A stretch of DNA of 22,476 bases from JAOUEE01 sp051011595 (lineage in GTDB: Bacteria; Actinomycetota; Acidimicrobiia; Acidimicrobiales; SHLQ01). The translations under genes were made by a program, and so were the position numbers. Within the stretch, counting starts at the first letter, position 1; each line of letters opens with the position of its first letter. Location: NCBI GenBank assembly GCA_051011595.1, contig JBPCTQ010000233.1:1-22476 (forward strand), given 5' to 3'. Positions 6,577 through 13,699 of the stretch are shown piece after piece. The notes beneath the pieces were generated by a model. That model searched no databases. It was not told the DNA's origin and was given only the letters and a program-made list of their open reading frames with translations.

Positions 6577-8019
6577 ATGACCGACGACCGACCGAACATC
6601 GTGCTCATCAACTGTGACGACCTGGGTTATGGCGATCTGGGTTGTTACGGCTCGCCGGTGAACCAGACACCGGCCATCGACAAGATGGCCGACGAGGGGG
6701 TGCGTTTCACCGACTTCTACATGGCGTCGCCGGTCTGTTCGGCCTCACGCGCCGCCATGTTGACCGGGTGTTACCCCACTCGGGTGTCGTTCGGAGGCTC
6801 CGCTTCGGGCGGGCTGGGTGGGGTGTTGTTCCCGGGCTGGGGTGTCGGGCTCCATCCCGACGAGGTCACCATCGCCACCCTGCTCCAGCGCGAGGGGTAC
6901 GCCACCAAGCTGATCGGCAAGTGGCACTGCGGTGACCAACCCGACTTCCTGCCCACCAATCACGGGTTCGACAGCTACTACGGCATTCCCTACAGCAACG
7001 ACATGGGCCGCCAGGTCGAGAACTCGGACTTGACCGAGGCCGACCTGGAGAAGCTCCTGGTCGACATCGGCTGCACCGAACCCTTCCTGCGACCCCCACT
7101 CCCGCTACTGCTCGACGAGGAGGTCATCGAAGCCCAACCCGATCAGGCCGCGTTGACCGAGCGGTACCTCGAACACGCCGTCCGGTTCATCCGGGACAAC
7201 CGGGACACCTCGTTCTTCTTGTACCTGGCCCACATGTACGTGCACCTGCCCATCTACGTCCAGGAGCGGTTCAAGGCGGCGTCGGCCAATGGTGACTACG
7301 GTGCCGCCGTTGCGTGCGTCGACTGGGCCACCGATGTGATCCTGGCCGAGCTGGCCCGCCTGGGGCTCGACGACAACACGCTGGTGATCTTCACCAGCGA
7401 CAACGGCGCCCTCGCCGTCGAGCGGGGCGGATCGGGCAGCAACCTGCCGCTGCGCGAGTCGAAGGGAACCACGTGGGACGGTGGCCAACGGGTGCCCTGC
7501 ATCATGCGCTGGCCCCGCCGCATCGCCGCCGGGCAGACCTGTGCCGACATGGTCACGGCGCTCGACTTCTTGCCCACCATTGCCGGATGGGTGGGCGCCG
7601 AGGCGCCAACCGACCGGGTGATCGACGGTGCCGTCATCGACGCCCATGTCGGTCTCGACGGACCCGCCCCCGACCCCGATCGCGCCTTCTTCTTCATCGG
7701 TGGCCCCTCCATCGAGGCCGTCCGCGTCGGTCGCTGGAAGCTGCACGTCAACAAACGAGGGGTCGAGATGTGTGAGCTGTACGACCTGAGCGTCGACATC
7801 GGCGAGACGACCGACCGGTCCGCGGACCACCCCGACGTGGTGGCCGACCTCACCTCGCGGATCGAGGCCGCCCGCCTCGACCTGGGCGACGAGAGATTGG
7901 GTATCGACGGCACCGGCGTGCGCCCCATCGGCCGCGTCGACAACCCGGTCACCCTCACCGAGTTCGATCCCGACCACCCTTACTTCATGGCCGAGTACGA
8001 CCTGGCCGATCGAGGCTGA
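6577..8019 (+). CDS. Type I (formylglycine-dependent) sulfatase
   Basis: 480 aa with the alkaline-phosphatase/sulfatase fold. Asp14-Asp15 (NCDDLGYGD) are metal ligands; Cys54-Ser-Ala-Ser-Arg58 is the sulfatase motif whose Cys is converted to formylglycine; Asp275-Asn276 (FTSDNG) complete the metal site; Lys296 lies in LRESKGTTWDGG. The C-terminal part has the usual 'YDLSVDIGETTD' segment. It would hydrolyse organic sulfate esters. There is no signal peptide, so unless the start is wrong the enzyme acts in the cytoplasm. No formylglycine-generating enzyme is in the window. A TACGGT element at 6563-6568, eight bases before the ATG, could support a leaderless transcript. Confidence 0.9.
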   Translation: MTDDRPNIVLINCDDLGYGDLGCYGSPVNQTPAIDKMADEGVRFTDFYMASPVCSASRAAMLTGCYPTRVSFGGSASGGLGGVLFPGWGVGLHPDEVTIATLLQREGYATKLIGKWHCGDQPDFLPTNHGFDSYYGIPYSNDMGRQVENSDLTEADLEKLLVDIGCTEPFLRPPLPLLLDEEVIEAQPDQAALTERYLEHAVRFIRDNRDTSFFLYLAHMYVHLPIYVQERFKAASANGDYGAAVACVDWATDVILAELARLGLDDNTLVIFTSDNGALAVERGGSGSNLPLRESKGTTWDGGQRVPCIMRWPRRIAAGQTCADMVTALDFLPTIAGWVGAEAPTDRVIDGAVIDAHVGLDGPAPDPDRAFFFIGGPSIEAVRVGRWKLHVNKRGVEMCELYDLSVDIGETTDRSADHPDVVADLTSRIEAARLDLGDERLGIDGTGVRPIGRVDNPVTLTEFDPDHPYFMAEYDLADRG

Positions 8020-8096
8020 GGTTCATGTGCTGGTGAACACGTGGGTCTCCGCCTAGGGTCGGGATCCGACTACAGGGCCAGCCGCCCTGCACCTCC

Positions 8097-8245
8097 GAGC
8101 GCCGGCCCCATGTTGTTGATGGCCTCCGTGACCGGGTGTAGGCCACTGTTCCGGATGGGTAACGGCGATGAACAGGCGGACGATGATGGCGGCCACCGGA
8201 TCTGCGGTGGTCCTGATGTTCGGGCTCGTGGCGTGTGGCGACGAG
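8097..8245 (+). repeat. Leader plus lipoprotein signal region, copy 1 of a direct duplication
   Basis: This block is repeated without gaps at 8720-8868 (offset 623). By eye about 11 of 71 leader bases and 5 of 78 coding bases differ. The conserved leader core next to the start (GACCGGGTGTAGG and TTCCGGATGGG) may be the promoter or translation-initiation region, since it is kept as well as the coding part. Confidence 0.8.
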
Positions 8246-8707
8246 GATGACGACGCGAGTGGAGACGGGGGTGGTGGCGCATCGGTCACCACGACGCTGA
8301 CCGAGGATGACGAAACGAGCGGAGAAGGGGGTGGTGGCGGCTCGGTCAGCGTCGTGCTGACCGACGGTGCCCTGGTACTCGATCCGGCGTCGGCCGACGC
8401 GGGCGGCGTGGAGATCGTGGCGACGAACGCGGGCGGTGACCTCCACGACTTGGTGATCGTGAAGGGTGACGACCCAGCCGCACTTCCGGTCAACGAAGAT
8501 GGCGCGGTGATCGAGGACGATCTGCCCGAGGGTGACCTCATCGGCGAGATCGCCGTGGTCGATCCCGGTACCGAGGAGACGGTGTCGTTCGATCTCGATG
8601 CCGGGAGCTACATCGTCTTCTGCAACATCTACGAACCCTCGGCAGTTGCGCCCCTCCCGAAGAGCCACTTCGAGGACGGCATGGTCGACTTCCTCACGGT
8701 GACCTGA
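8168..8707 (+). CDS. Cupredoxin-like lipoprotein
   Basis: 179 aa. A lipoprotein signal ends in the lipobox Leu20-Val-Ala-Cys23, so the protein should be membrane-anchored outside the cytoplasm. A Glu/Asp/Gly-rich linker (24-65) made of two tandem 20-residue units follows. From about 66 to 179 is a beta-sandwich resembling plastocyanin/azurin-type domains ('VEIVATNAGGDLHDLVIVKGD', 'GSYIVFCNI'). Candidate type-1 copper ligands are His93, Cys152, His167 and Met172; His-x4-Met is canonical, but 14 residues between Cys152 and His167 is unusually long. It could carry electrons or bind copper. Stand-alone transcription is likely; a decayed second copy lies directly downstream. Copper binding is inference. 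Confidence 0.75.
   Translation: MNRRTMMAATGSAVVLMFGLVACGDEDDDASGDGGGGASVTTTLTEDDETSGEGGGGGSVSVVLTDGALVLDPASADAGGVEIVATNAGGDLHDLVIVKGDDPAALPVNEDGAVIEDDLPEGDLIGEIAVVDPGTEETVSFDLDAGSYIVFCNIYEPSAVAPLPKSHFEDGMVDFLTVT
8243..8362 (+). repeat. Two 60-bp tandem repeats inside the lipoprotein gene
   Basis: Unit 1 (8243-8302) and unit 2 (8303-8362) each encode 20 residues beginning Glu-Asp-Asp and containing a Gly run, ending in Leu-Thr. They form the flexible linker between the lipidated cysteine and the cupredoxin-like domain. The unit length is a multiple of three, so copy-number change would keep the frame. Confidence 0.9.
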
Positions 8708-8719
8708 CCACGAGGCAAT

Positions 8720-8923
8720 GAGCGCCGGCCAAGTGATGCTGCTGGTCACGGTGACCGGGTGTAGGCAACTGTTCCGGATGGGCAACGGCGATGAACAGGC
8801 GAACGATGATGGCGGCCACCGCATCAGTGGTGGTCCTGATGTTCGGGCTCGCGGCGTGTGGCGACGAGTCAGCCACTTCCAGGACGGCATGGTCGACACC
8901 CTCACGGTGACCTGACCACGAGG
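8720..8923 (+). pseudogene. Decayed second copy of the cupredoxin-like lipoprotein gene
   Basis: Bases 8720-8868 match 8097-8245 (leader, start codon, signal peptide, lipobox), and 8869-8923 match 8661-8715 (last codons, stop and trailer). About 415 bp corresponding to 8246-8660 are missing. Because 415 is not a multiple of three, the reading frame is lost: from ATG 8791 translation runs 39 codons to TGA 8908-8910, while the old C-terminal codons (HFQDGMVD) sit in another frame. The whole copper-binding domain is gone. The remaining 39-aa peptide still has a lipobox (Leu-Ala-Ala-Cys) and could be made as a tiny lipopeptide, but a relic of a tandem duplication is the simplest reading. Confidence 0.85.
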
Positions 8924-8933
8924 TGAGCCGGAC

Positions 8934-9389
8934 ATGACCGATGTCATCGTGAGATCGATGGACCCGGCTGAGCTGGATGCCGTGGCCGAGTTGTGGTGGC
9001 ACAGCCTGAACGACTCGACGTCGTGGTTACGGCCGGACCAGAAGCACAACAAGGTCGACAGCCAGAACTTCTTTCGGAAAGTCGTGGCCCAACGGTGCGA
9101 ACTGTGGGTGGCCGACCGGGATGGCACCCTCGTCGGAGTGCTGGCCCTGCAGGGTGACGAGCTCGACCGCCTCTACATCGCCACCGAGGCGCAGGGCCAG
9201 GGTGTGGGCAGTGCCCTCCTCGCCCACGCGAAGGCCCTTTCACCCGACGGGCTGATGCTGGTGACGCTCGAGCGCAATACTCAGGCCCGTCGTTTCTACG
9301 AGCACCACGGCTTCGAGGCCTATGCCGTCGGTCGTAGCCCGGCTCCCGAGGACGAGCCCGACATCTGGTACCGCTGGCCGCCACAGTAG
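8934..9389 (+). CDS. GNAT-family N-acetyltransferase
   Basis: 151 aa, a single GNAT domain. The acetyl-CoA binding loop is Gln87-Gly-Gln-Gly-Val-Gly92, preceded by the beta-4 strand 'LDRLYIATEAQ' and followed by the helix 'SALLAHAKAL'. The C-terminal block with NTQARRFYEHHGFEA is typical of the family. The start ATG at 8934 has GAGGTG about ten bases upstream. No signal peptide is seen, so it should be cytoplasmic. It sits between the lipoprotein relic and the first serine hydrolase without obvious coupling. The substrate could be protein or a small molecule and is not predictable here. Confidence 0.85.
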   Translation: MTDVIVRSMDPAELDAVAELWWHSLNDSTSWLRPDQKHNKVDSQNFFRKVVAQRCELWVADRDGTLVGVLALQGDELDRLYIATEAQGQGVGSALLAHAKALSPDGLMLVTLERNTQARRFYEHHGFEAYAVGRSPAPEDEPDIWYRWPPQ

Positions 9390-9467
9390 GTGTCGTCGAC
9401 AGACCCGACCTCCGAAGCGGGAAGGGCGTGTCGACTACCATCGCCTCAGACGAGGGGAAGGGCGGTC

Positions 9468-10910
9468 ATGAGCAGACCGACGCTTGCGATCTGGTCGGTG
9501 CTCGCCATGCTGGCGACGCTGGTGGTCGGCGCCCAGTCGGCCGCAGCGCAGACCGAGGCGGTGGGTGGTGCCTATCCCCCGACCGACCCCGGCCTGGCCG
9601 ACGGGGCGAGGTCGCTGCACCCGTTCCCCGATCAGCTCGACTGTGTGGAATGGCCCACCGACGAGTGGCCCACAGGCGCGCTTCCCGATGGCGTGCGACG
9701 GTCCGACCTCGACCAGGTGGCGGCCCAGTTCCGCCAATCCAGTGGTCGTGCCCTCGTCGTCGTTCACGGTGGGCGGATCGTCTACGAGTGGTATCGCGAC
9801 GGCATCACCCCCGACAGCATCAACCCGTCGTTCTCGGTTTCGAAGTCCATCGCCGGCACCGTGGCCGGCACGATGGTTCGTGACGGCACCATCGCCGACG
9901 TCGAGGCTCCCGCGCCGGTGCCCGAGTGGCAGGGGGGCGGTGATCCGCGGGCGGCCATCACCTGGCACCACCTGATGAACATGCGGCCCGGACTCGAATG
10001 GAACGAGAACTACTCGTTCGGTGACCCCAACAACGACATAATCCTGTCAATCGCATCCGGTGACGCCGGCGGCTACGTGGCCAACAAGCCGTTGGTGGCC
10101 GACCCCGGCACCTCGTACAACTACTCCACCGGCACGAGCAACCTGCTGGGCCGAACCATGGGCCAACAACTGGGGTTGACGGGCGACGACATGGACGCCG
10201 AGGTCCGCCGTCGATTGTTCGATCCGCTGGGCATCGGCACCGTCGACATGGGCTTCGACCAGTCGGGGTACTGGATGGGCGGTTTCTCCACCAACATGTC
10301 CACCCGCGACTTCGCCCGCTACGGCCTGCTCCACTTGCGGGATGGCCAATGGGACGGCCGACGGCTGTTGCCTCGGAACTGGAGCCGACGGGTGGGCGAC
10401 GACGGGTACGCCACCCAGTTCTGGGCCGGCCCCCAGGATCGTTTCCGAGCCGTTGGTTTGTTCGGGCAGTCCGTGTCGATCGCCACCGACCTCGATCTGG
10501 TGATCGCGGCCAACAGCGACGCCGGCGGGGTCGCCTCGTGGCGCATCGAAGAACTGTTCGAACAGGCTGCGCCGCCGGCCTGCGATGGGGCGGTGCAGTT
10601 CCATCGGCCCCTCGACGATCCGACGCGGCGCTTCCGGGGCGGGCAACAGATCATGATCCGCTTCTCCATCCATGGCGACGACGGCTCTGGAGCAGGCCGA
10701 TCGGCCGCCATCGTGAGCCGCAAGGTCCACTGCCGCACAGGGGTGGCGCTCAAGGACGATGTGGCGGTGCGCGGCCGCATCGCCCAGCGGGCCAACGGCT
10801 GGTATCGCGTCCGTTGGCAGACACGGGCCAACTGGAAGGGTTGTCGAGACCTGATCATCACCCTGCCCGACGACTCGGTGCACTCCACGGTGGTGAAGTT
10901 CGCCCGCTGA
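9468..10910 (+). CDS. Secreted serine hydrolase, class C beta-lactamase fold (paralog 1)
   Basis: 480 aa from ATG 9468, chosen because AGGGGAAGG at 9453-9461 precedes it and because it begins a clean signal peptide (core about 6-20, cleavage near Ala-Ala-Ala/Gln). The catalytic motif is Ser123-Val-Ser-Lys126, the general-base tyrosine is likely Tyr219 in YNYSTG, and GLFGQ stands where the third (KTG/HxG-like) motif lies. This pattern fits the beta-lactamase-related esterase/DD-peptidase/6-aminohexanoate-dimer hydrolase group more than a true beta-lactamase. The last 100 residues form an extra beta-rich domain with two conserved cysteines (VHC and KGC) that may be disulfide-bonded. A close paralog follows at 11025. 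Substrate unknown. Confidence 0.85.
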   Translation: MSRPTLAIWSVLAMLATLVVGAQSAAAQTEAVGGAYPPTDPGLADGARSLHPFPDQLDCVEWPTDEWPTGALPDGVRRSDLDQVAAQFRQSSGRALVVVHGGRIVYEWYRDGITPDSINPSFSVSKSIAGTVAGTMVRDGTIADVEAPAPVPEWQGGGDPRAAITWHHLMNMRPGLEWNENYSFGDPNNDIILSIASGDAGGYVANKPLVADPGTSYNYSTGTSNLLGRTMGQQLGLTGDDMDAEVRRRLFDPLGIGTVDMGFDQSGYWMGGFSTNMSTRDFARYGLLHLRDGQWDGRRLLPRNWSRRVGDDGYATQFWAGPQDRFRAVGLFGQSVSIATDLDLVIAANSDAGGVASWRIEELFEQAAPPACDGAVQFHRPLDDPTRRFRGGQQIMIRFSIHGDDGSGAGRSAAIVSRKVHCRTGVALKDDVAVRGRIAQRANGWYRVRWQTRANWKGCRDLIITLPDDSVHSTVVKFAR

Positions 10911-10953
10911 GCTCGTTCAGCGAGGGTCGAGGAAGGCCTGGACTGTGGGACAG
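10911..10953 (-). pseudogene. Fossil 3' end of a DegT/RfbH-like gene
   Basis: The segment aligns without gaps to 12472-12514, the last codons and stop of the RfbH-like gene, with 33 of 43 bases equal by eye. Read on the minus strand in the matching frame it gives Cys-Pro-Thr-Val-Gln-Ala-Phe-Leu-Asp-Pro-Arg-stop, against Cys-Glu-Thr-Ala-Gln-Ala-Phe-Leu-Asp-Ala-Arg-stop in the intact gene. The relic lies convergently after serine hydrolase 1, exactly as the intact gene lies after serine hydrolase 2. No further homology is obvious toward 11024. Confidence 0.75.
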
Positions 10954-11024
10954 CCTCGTGACGCCTGGCCGAAGGGGGCCGAGGCTCACTAGAGTCCAGC
11001 CCGAGCGGCACAGGGGGAACGCAG

Positions 11025-12449
11025 TTGAGGGCGGTATTGCGGTCGGTGATCGGAGTCGCCCTGGTCTTGAGCCTGGTCTGGACGGCACCTGCGCTGGCCC
11101 AGGACTCGGGCACCGGCGACACGGATGGCGCCCAACCCACCTCGCGGGCCGCCCGGGCTTTCCCGGCCCAACTGGGGTGTGTCGAGTGGCCAACCGATGC
11201 CTGGCCACGATCGCGGCTGCCCGCCGGGGTCGCCCGGAGCGACATCAATGAGGTGGTGAACGACTTTCGTCGCCGGGGCGGGAGGTCGGTCGTGATCATT
11301 CACGGTGGCCGCCTTGTGTATGAGTGGTACCGGGGCGACATCACACCCGAAACCGTCAATCACTCCTTCTCGGTGTCGAAATCGATCACGGCCACGATGG
11401 CGGGCATCTTGCACCGTGAGGGGCTGATCTCCGATGTGGAAGCCCCGGTTCCCGTGCCGGAATGGCAGACACCGGGCGACCCGCGGGCCGCCATCACCTG
11501 GCACAACCTCATGTCGATGCGAACCGGGCTGGAATGGAACGAGTCGTACGATTTCGGCACCGAGAGCGACAACGTGGCGGCTCTCATTTCCGGTGACGCC
11601 GGTGGCTACGCCGCCGCCAAACCATTGGTGGCCGAACCCGGCACCTCGTCGAACTACTCCACGGGCACCACACATCTGTTGGCGCGCAGCATGGGCCAGG
11701 TCCTGGGGGCCACCGGGGAAGCCATGGAAGCCGAAGTGCGCCAACGTTTGTTCGATCCGCTGGGCATCGGCACCGTCGAAATGGGCTTCGACCAGTCGGG
11801 GTACTGGCTGGGCGGCGCCCTCACTGACATGACAACGCGTGACTTCGCACGCTACGGACTGTTGCACCTCCGCGGCGGCGAGTGGGACGGCGAACAGCTG
11901 CTACCCCACAACTGGGTGCATCGCAGGGGAGCCGATGGCCACGACACCCACTTCTGGGCCGGTCCCACCGACCGGTTCGGCGGCTTCGGTATCTTCGGCC
12001 AGTCGGTGAAGATCGCTGCCGACCTCGACCTGGTGGTGGCGGCCAACAGTGACAACGGAGGGTTCTACAACGAACTCATCGAGGAGCTGTTCGTTGACGC
12101 GCAGAGGCCCTCGTGTGGTCGTGACGCTACCTTCGGGCGTCCGCTCGATGACCCGGGTCGGATCTATCGGCCGGGCCGATCGATCATGGTGCGATTCTCC
12201 GTCGAGGGCGGACCGCCGGCGTACGGAACTGGTGCCACCGTTGTGAGCCGCCGGGTGCACTGTCGGTACGGGTACTCACTCAAGCCCGATGTTCCGGTCC
12301 CTGGTCGGGTCCGTCAACGAGCCGATGGGCAGTACCGCATCGAATGGCCGACCCGGCCGGGCTGGAGAGGGTGCCGGCAATTGCAGGTCATGTTGCCTGA
12401 CGGGTCGGCGCACATCGCGACCGTACGATTCCCACCGCACCGCCGCTGA
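11025..12449 (+). CDS. Secreted serine hydrolase, class C beta-lactamase fold (paralog 2)
   Basis: 474 aa. The start is TTG 11025, supported by AGGGGG at 11012-11017 and by the signal peptide it begins (Arg2, Arg6, core about 8-19, Ala-Leu-Ala/Gln cleavage). Motifs match paralog 1: Ser116-Val-Ser-Lys119, Tyr211 in NYSTG, GIFGQ, and the C-terminal domain with VHC and RGC cysteines. The pair also share an N-terminal block with 'CVEWPTD.WP'. The two genes are tandem duplicates that have diverged, except for a nearly identical patch around RLFDPLGIGTV. It should act outside the cytoplasm on an ester or amide, perhaps a cell-wall or polymer fragment; the substrate is unknown. It ends 28 bp from the convergent RfbH-like gene. 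Confidence 0.85.
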   Translation: MRAVLRSVIGVALVLSLVWTAPALAQDSGTGDTDGAQPTSRAARAFPAQLGCVEWPTDAWPRSRLPAGVARSDINEVVNDFRRRGGRSVVIIHGGRLVYEWYRGDITPETVNHSFSVSKSITATMAGILHREGLISDVEAPVPVPEWQTPGDPRAAITWHNLMSMRTGLEWNESYDFGTESDNVAALISGDAGGYAAAKPLVAEPGTSSNYSTGTTHLLARSMGQVLGATGEAMEAEVRQRLFDPLGIGTVEMGFDQSGYWLGGALTDMTTRDFARYGLLHLRGGEWDGEQLLPHNWVHRRGADGHDTHFWAGPTDRFGGFGIFGQSVKIAADLDLVVAANSDNGGFYNELIEELFVDAQRPSCGRDATFGRPLDDPGRIYRPGRSIMVRFSVEGGPPAYGTGATVVSRRVHCRYGYSLKPDVPVPGRVRQRADGQYRIEWPTRPGWRGCRQLQVMLPDGSAHIATVRFPPHRR

Positions 12450-12477
12450 CGGACCATCGCCCACATCAGTTGCTCGT

Positions 12478-13689
12478 TCAGCGGGCGTCGAGGAAAGCTT
12501 GGGCGGTTTCGCAGATGTAGGCCATGTCGTCGTCGCCGAGACCGTGATTCGACGGCAGGATCAGCCCCTGGTCCATGACCCGGTCGGCATTGGGAAGCCC
12601 GCCGTCGGCGACGCGATGGGCGATGTCGCGAAACGCCGGTTGGCGTATGGCGTTGCCGGTCCACACCATGCGGGTGTCGATGCCGTGCGACTCCATGTGG
12701 TGTTGGAAGTCGGCCCGGCGAACACCCGACTCGGGGCGGATCAAGACCGGGAAGAGATGCCAGGCCGTCTCCACCTCGGGTGTGGTGCGGGCCAGGGTGA
12801 ACACGTCGGGGTGTTGCCCGAACCACTCCGACAGCAAGTCGTAGTTGCGGTTTCGTCGACGCAGGTTCTCGTCGAGCTTCGCCATCTGCACCACACCGAA
12901 GGCGGCCGACAGCTCGGAGGGTTCGAAATTCCACCCCAACTCGTCGAAGATGAACAGGTCGTCGTATTCGGTTCCGTCGGGCAGCTCGGAGAAGAAGCGT
13001 CGTTCGCCCTTCCGGCTGCCGAACAGCTTCACCTCACTGCGCCGCCCCCACCGCCGCAACAACAGGGCCCGGTCGATGAGTGCCTCGTCGTCGAGGCAGA
13101 TCATGCCCCCCGTGCCCGCCGCGGTGATGATGTGCGACAGCGCGAAGCTGGTGAGGCTCATGTCGGCCCGTAGGCCGGTCGGGGTGCCTCGTAGCGTGGC
13201 CCCCAGGCAGTCGCACGAGTCCTCGATCACCACCAGATCGTGACGGTCGGCAATGGTCCGGATGTGGTCCCAGTCGGGGCAGTTGCCGATGAGGTTGGGG
13301 GTGAGGATGGCGGTGGTGCGGGGGCCGATGGCCGCTTCGATCTGGTCGACGTCGATCTGGAAGGTGTCGGGGGTGACGTCGACGAACACCGGCTCGATGC
13401 CGGCCCGGGCCATCGGAGCGATGTCGGTCGAGAACGTGACCGAGCTGGTGATGATCTCGTCGCCCGCACTCGGCTCCAGCAATTCGATGGCCAGGTACAG
13501 CGCTGACGAACCCGAGTTGACCATCACCCCCCGGGCCTTGCCGAAGCGGTCGGCCACCAGCCGTTCCATCTCCTTGACGTTGGGCCCGATGCGCAGGGCG
13601 GTGGCGCCGCCCCGCAACACCTCGACGACCGCTGCGATCTCCTGCTCGTCGTGCACGCTGCCGGCGTAGTCGATGCGGCGCGAGCTCAT
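12478..13689 (-). CDS. DegT/DnrJ-family lysine-less PLP enzyme, RfbH/ColD-like sugar 3-dehydratase candidate
   Basis: 403 aa, fold-type I. Landmarks are the phosphate-binding NSGSSA (58-63), Asp157 (IEDSCD) for the pyridine nitrogen, and SFALSHIITAAGTGG (181-195), where His186 takes the place of the Schiff-base lysine of ordinary DegT aminotransferases. The same Lys-to-His change defines RfbH (CDP-4-keto-6-deoxyglucose 3-dehydrase) and ColD. The C-terminal half (TRMVWTGNAIRQPAF, NADRVMDQ) is strikingly RfbH-like. However, the segment that carries the [2Fe-2S] cysteines in RfbH (about 212-233 here) has none. It could thus be a PMP-dependent dehydratase of ColD type, or a new activity. It is transcribed after the SnoaL-like gene, 10 bp apart. 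No nucleotide-sugar genes are nearby. Confidence 0.8.
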   Translation of the reverse strand: MSSRRIDYAGSVHDEQEIAAVVEVLRGGATALRIGPNVKEMERLVADRFGKARGVMVNSGSSALYLAIELLEPSAGDEIITSSVTFSTDIAPMARAGIEPVFVDVTPDTFQIDVDQIEAAIGPRTTAILTPNLIGNCPDWDHIRTIADRHDLVVIEDSCDCLGATLRGTPTGLRADMSLTSFALSHIITAAGTGGMICLDDEALIDRALLLRRWGRRSEVKLFGSRKGERRFFSELPDGTEYDDLFIFDELGWNFEPSELSAAFGVVQMAKLDENLRRRNRNYDLLSEWFGQHPDVFTLARTTPEVETAWHLFPVLIRPESGVRRADFQHHMESHGIDTRMVWTGNAIRQPAFRDIAHRVADGGLPNADRVMDQGLILPSNHGLGDDDMAYICETAQAFLDAR

Positions 13690-13699
13690 GACGTCGCCC

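Noticed and set aside
9834..9845. SxxK motif read as an antibiotic-resistance beta-lactamase
   Set aside because: Length, extra C-terminal domain and motif context fit the wider serine esterase/peptidase group; there is no specific evidence for beta-lactam hydrolysis.
8020..12481. Duplication-rich region considered as a mobile-element or phage insertion
   Set aside because: No transposase, integrase, terminal inverted repeats or target-site duplications are visible; base and codon use look like the neighbours. Local tandem duplication explains it.
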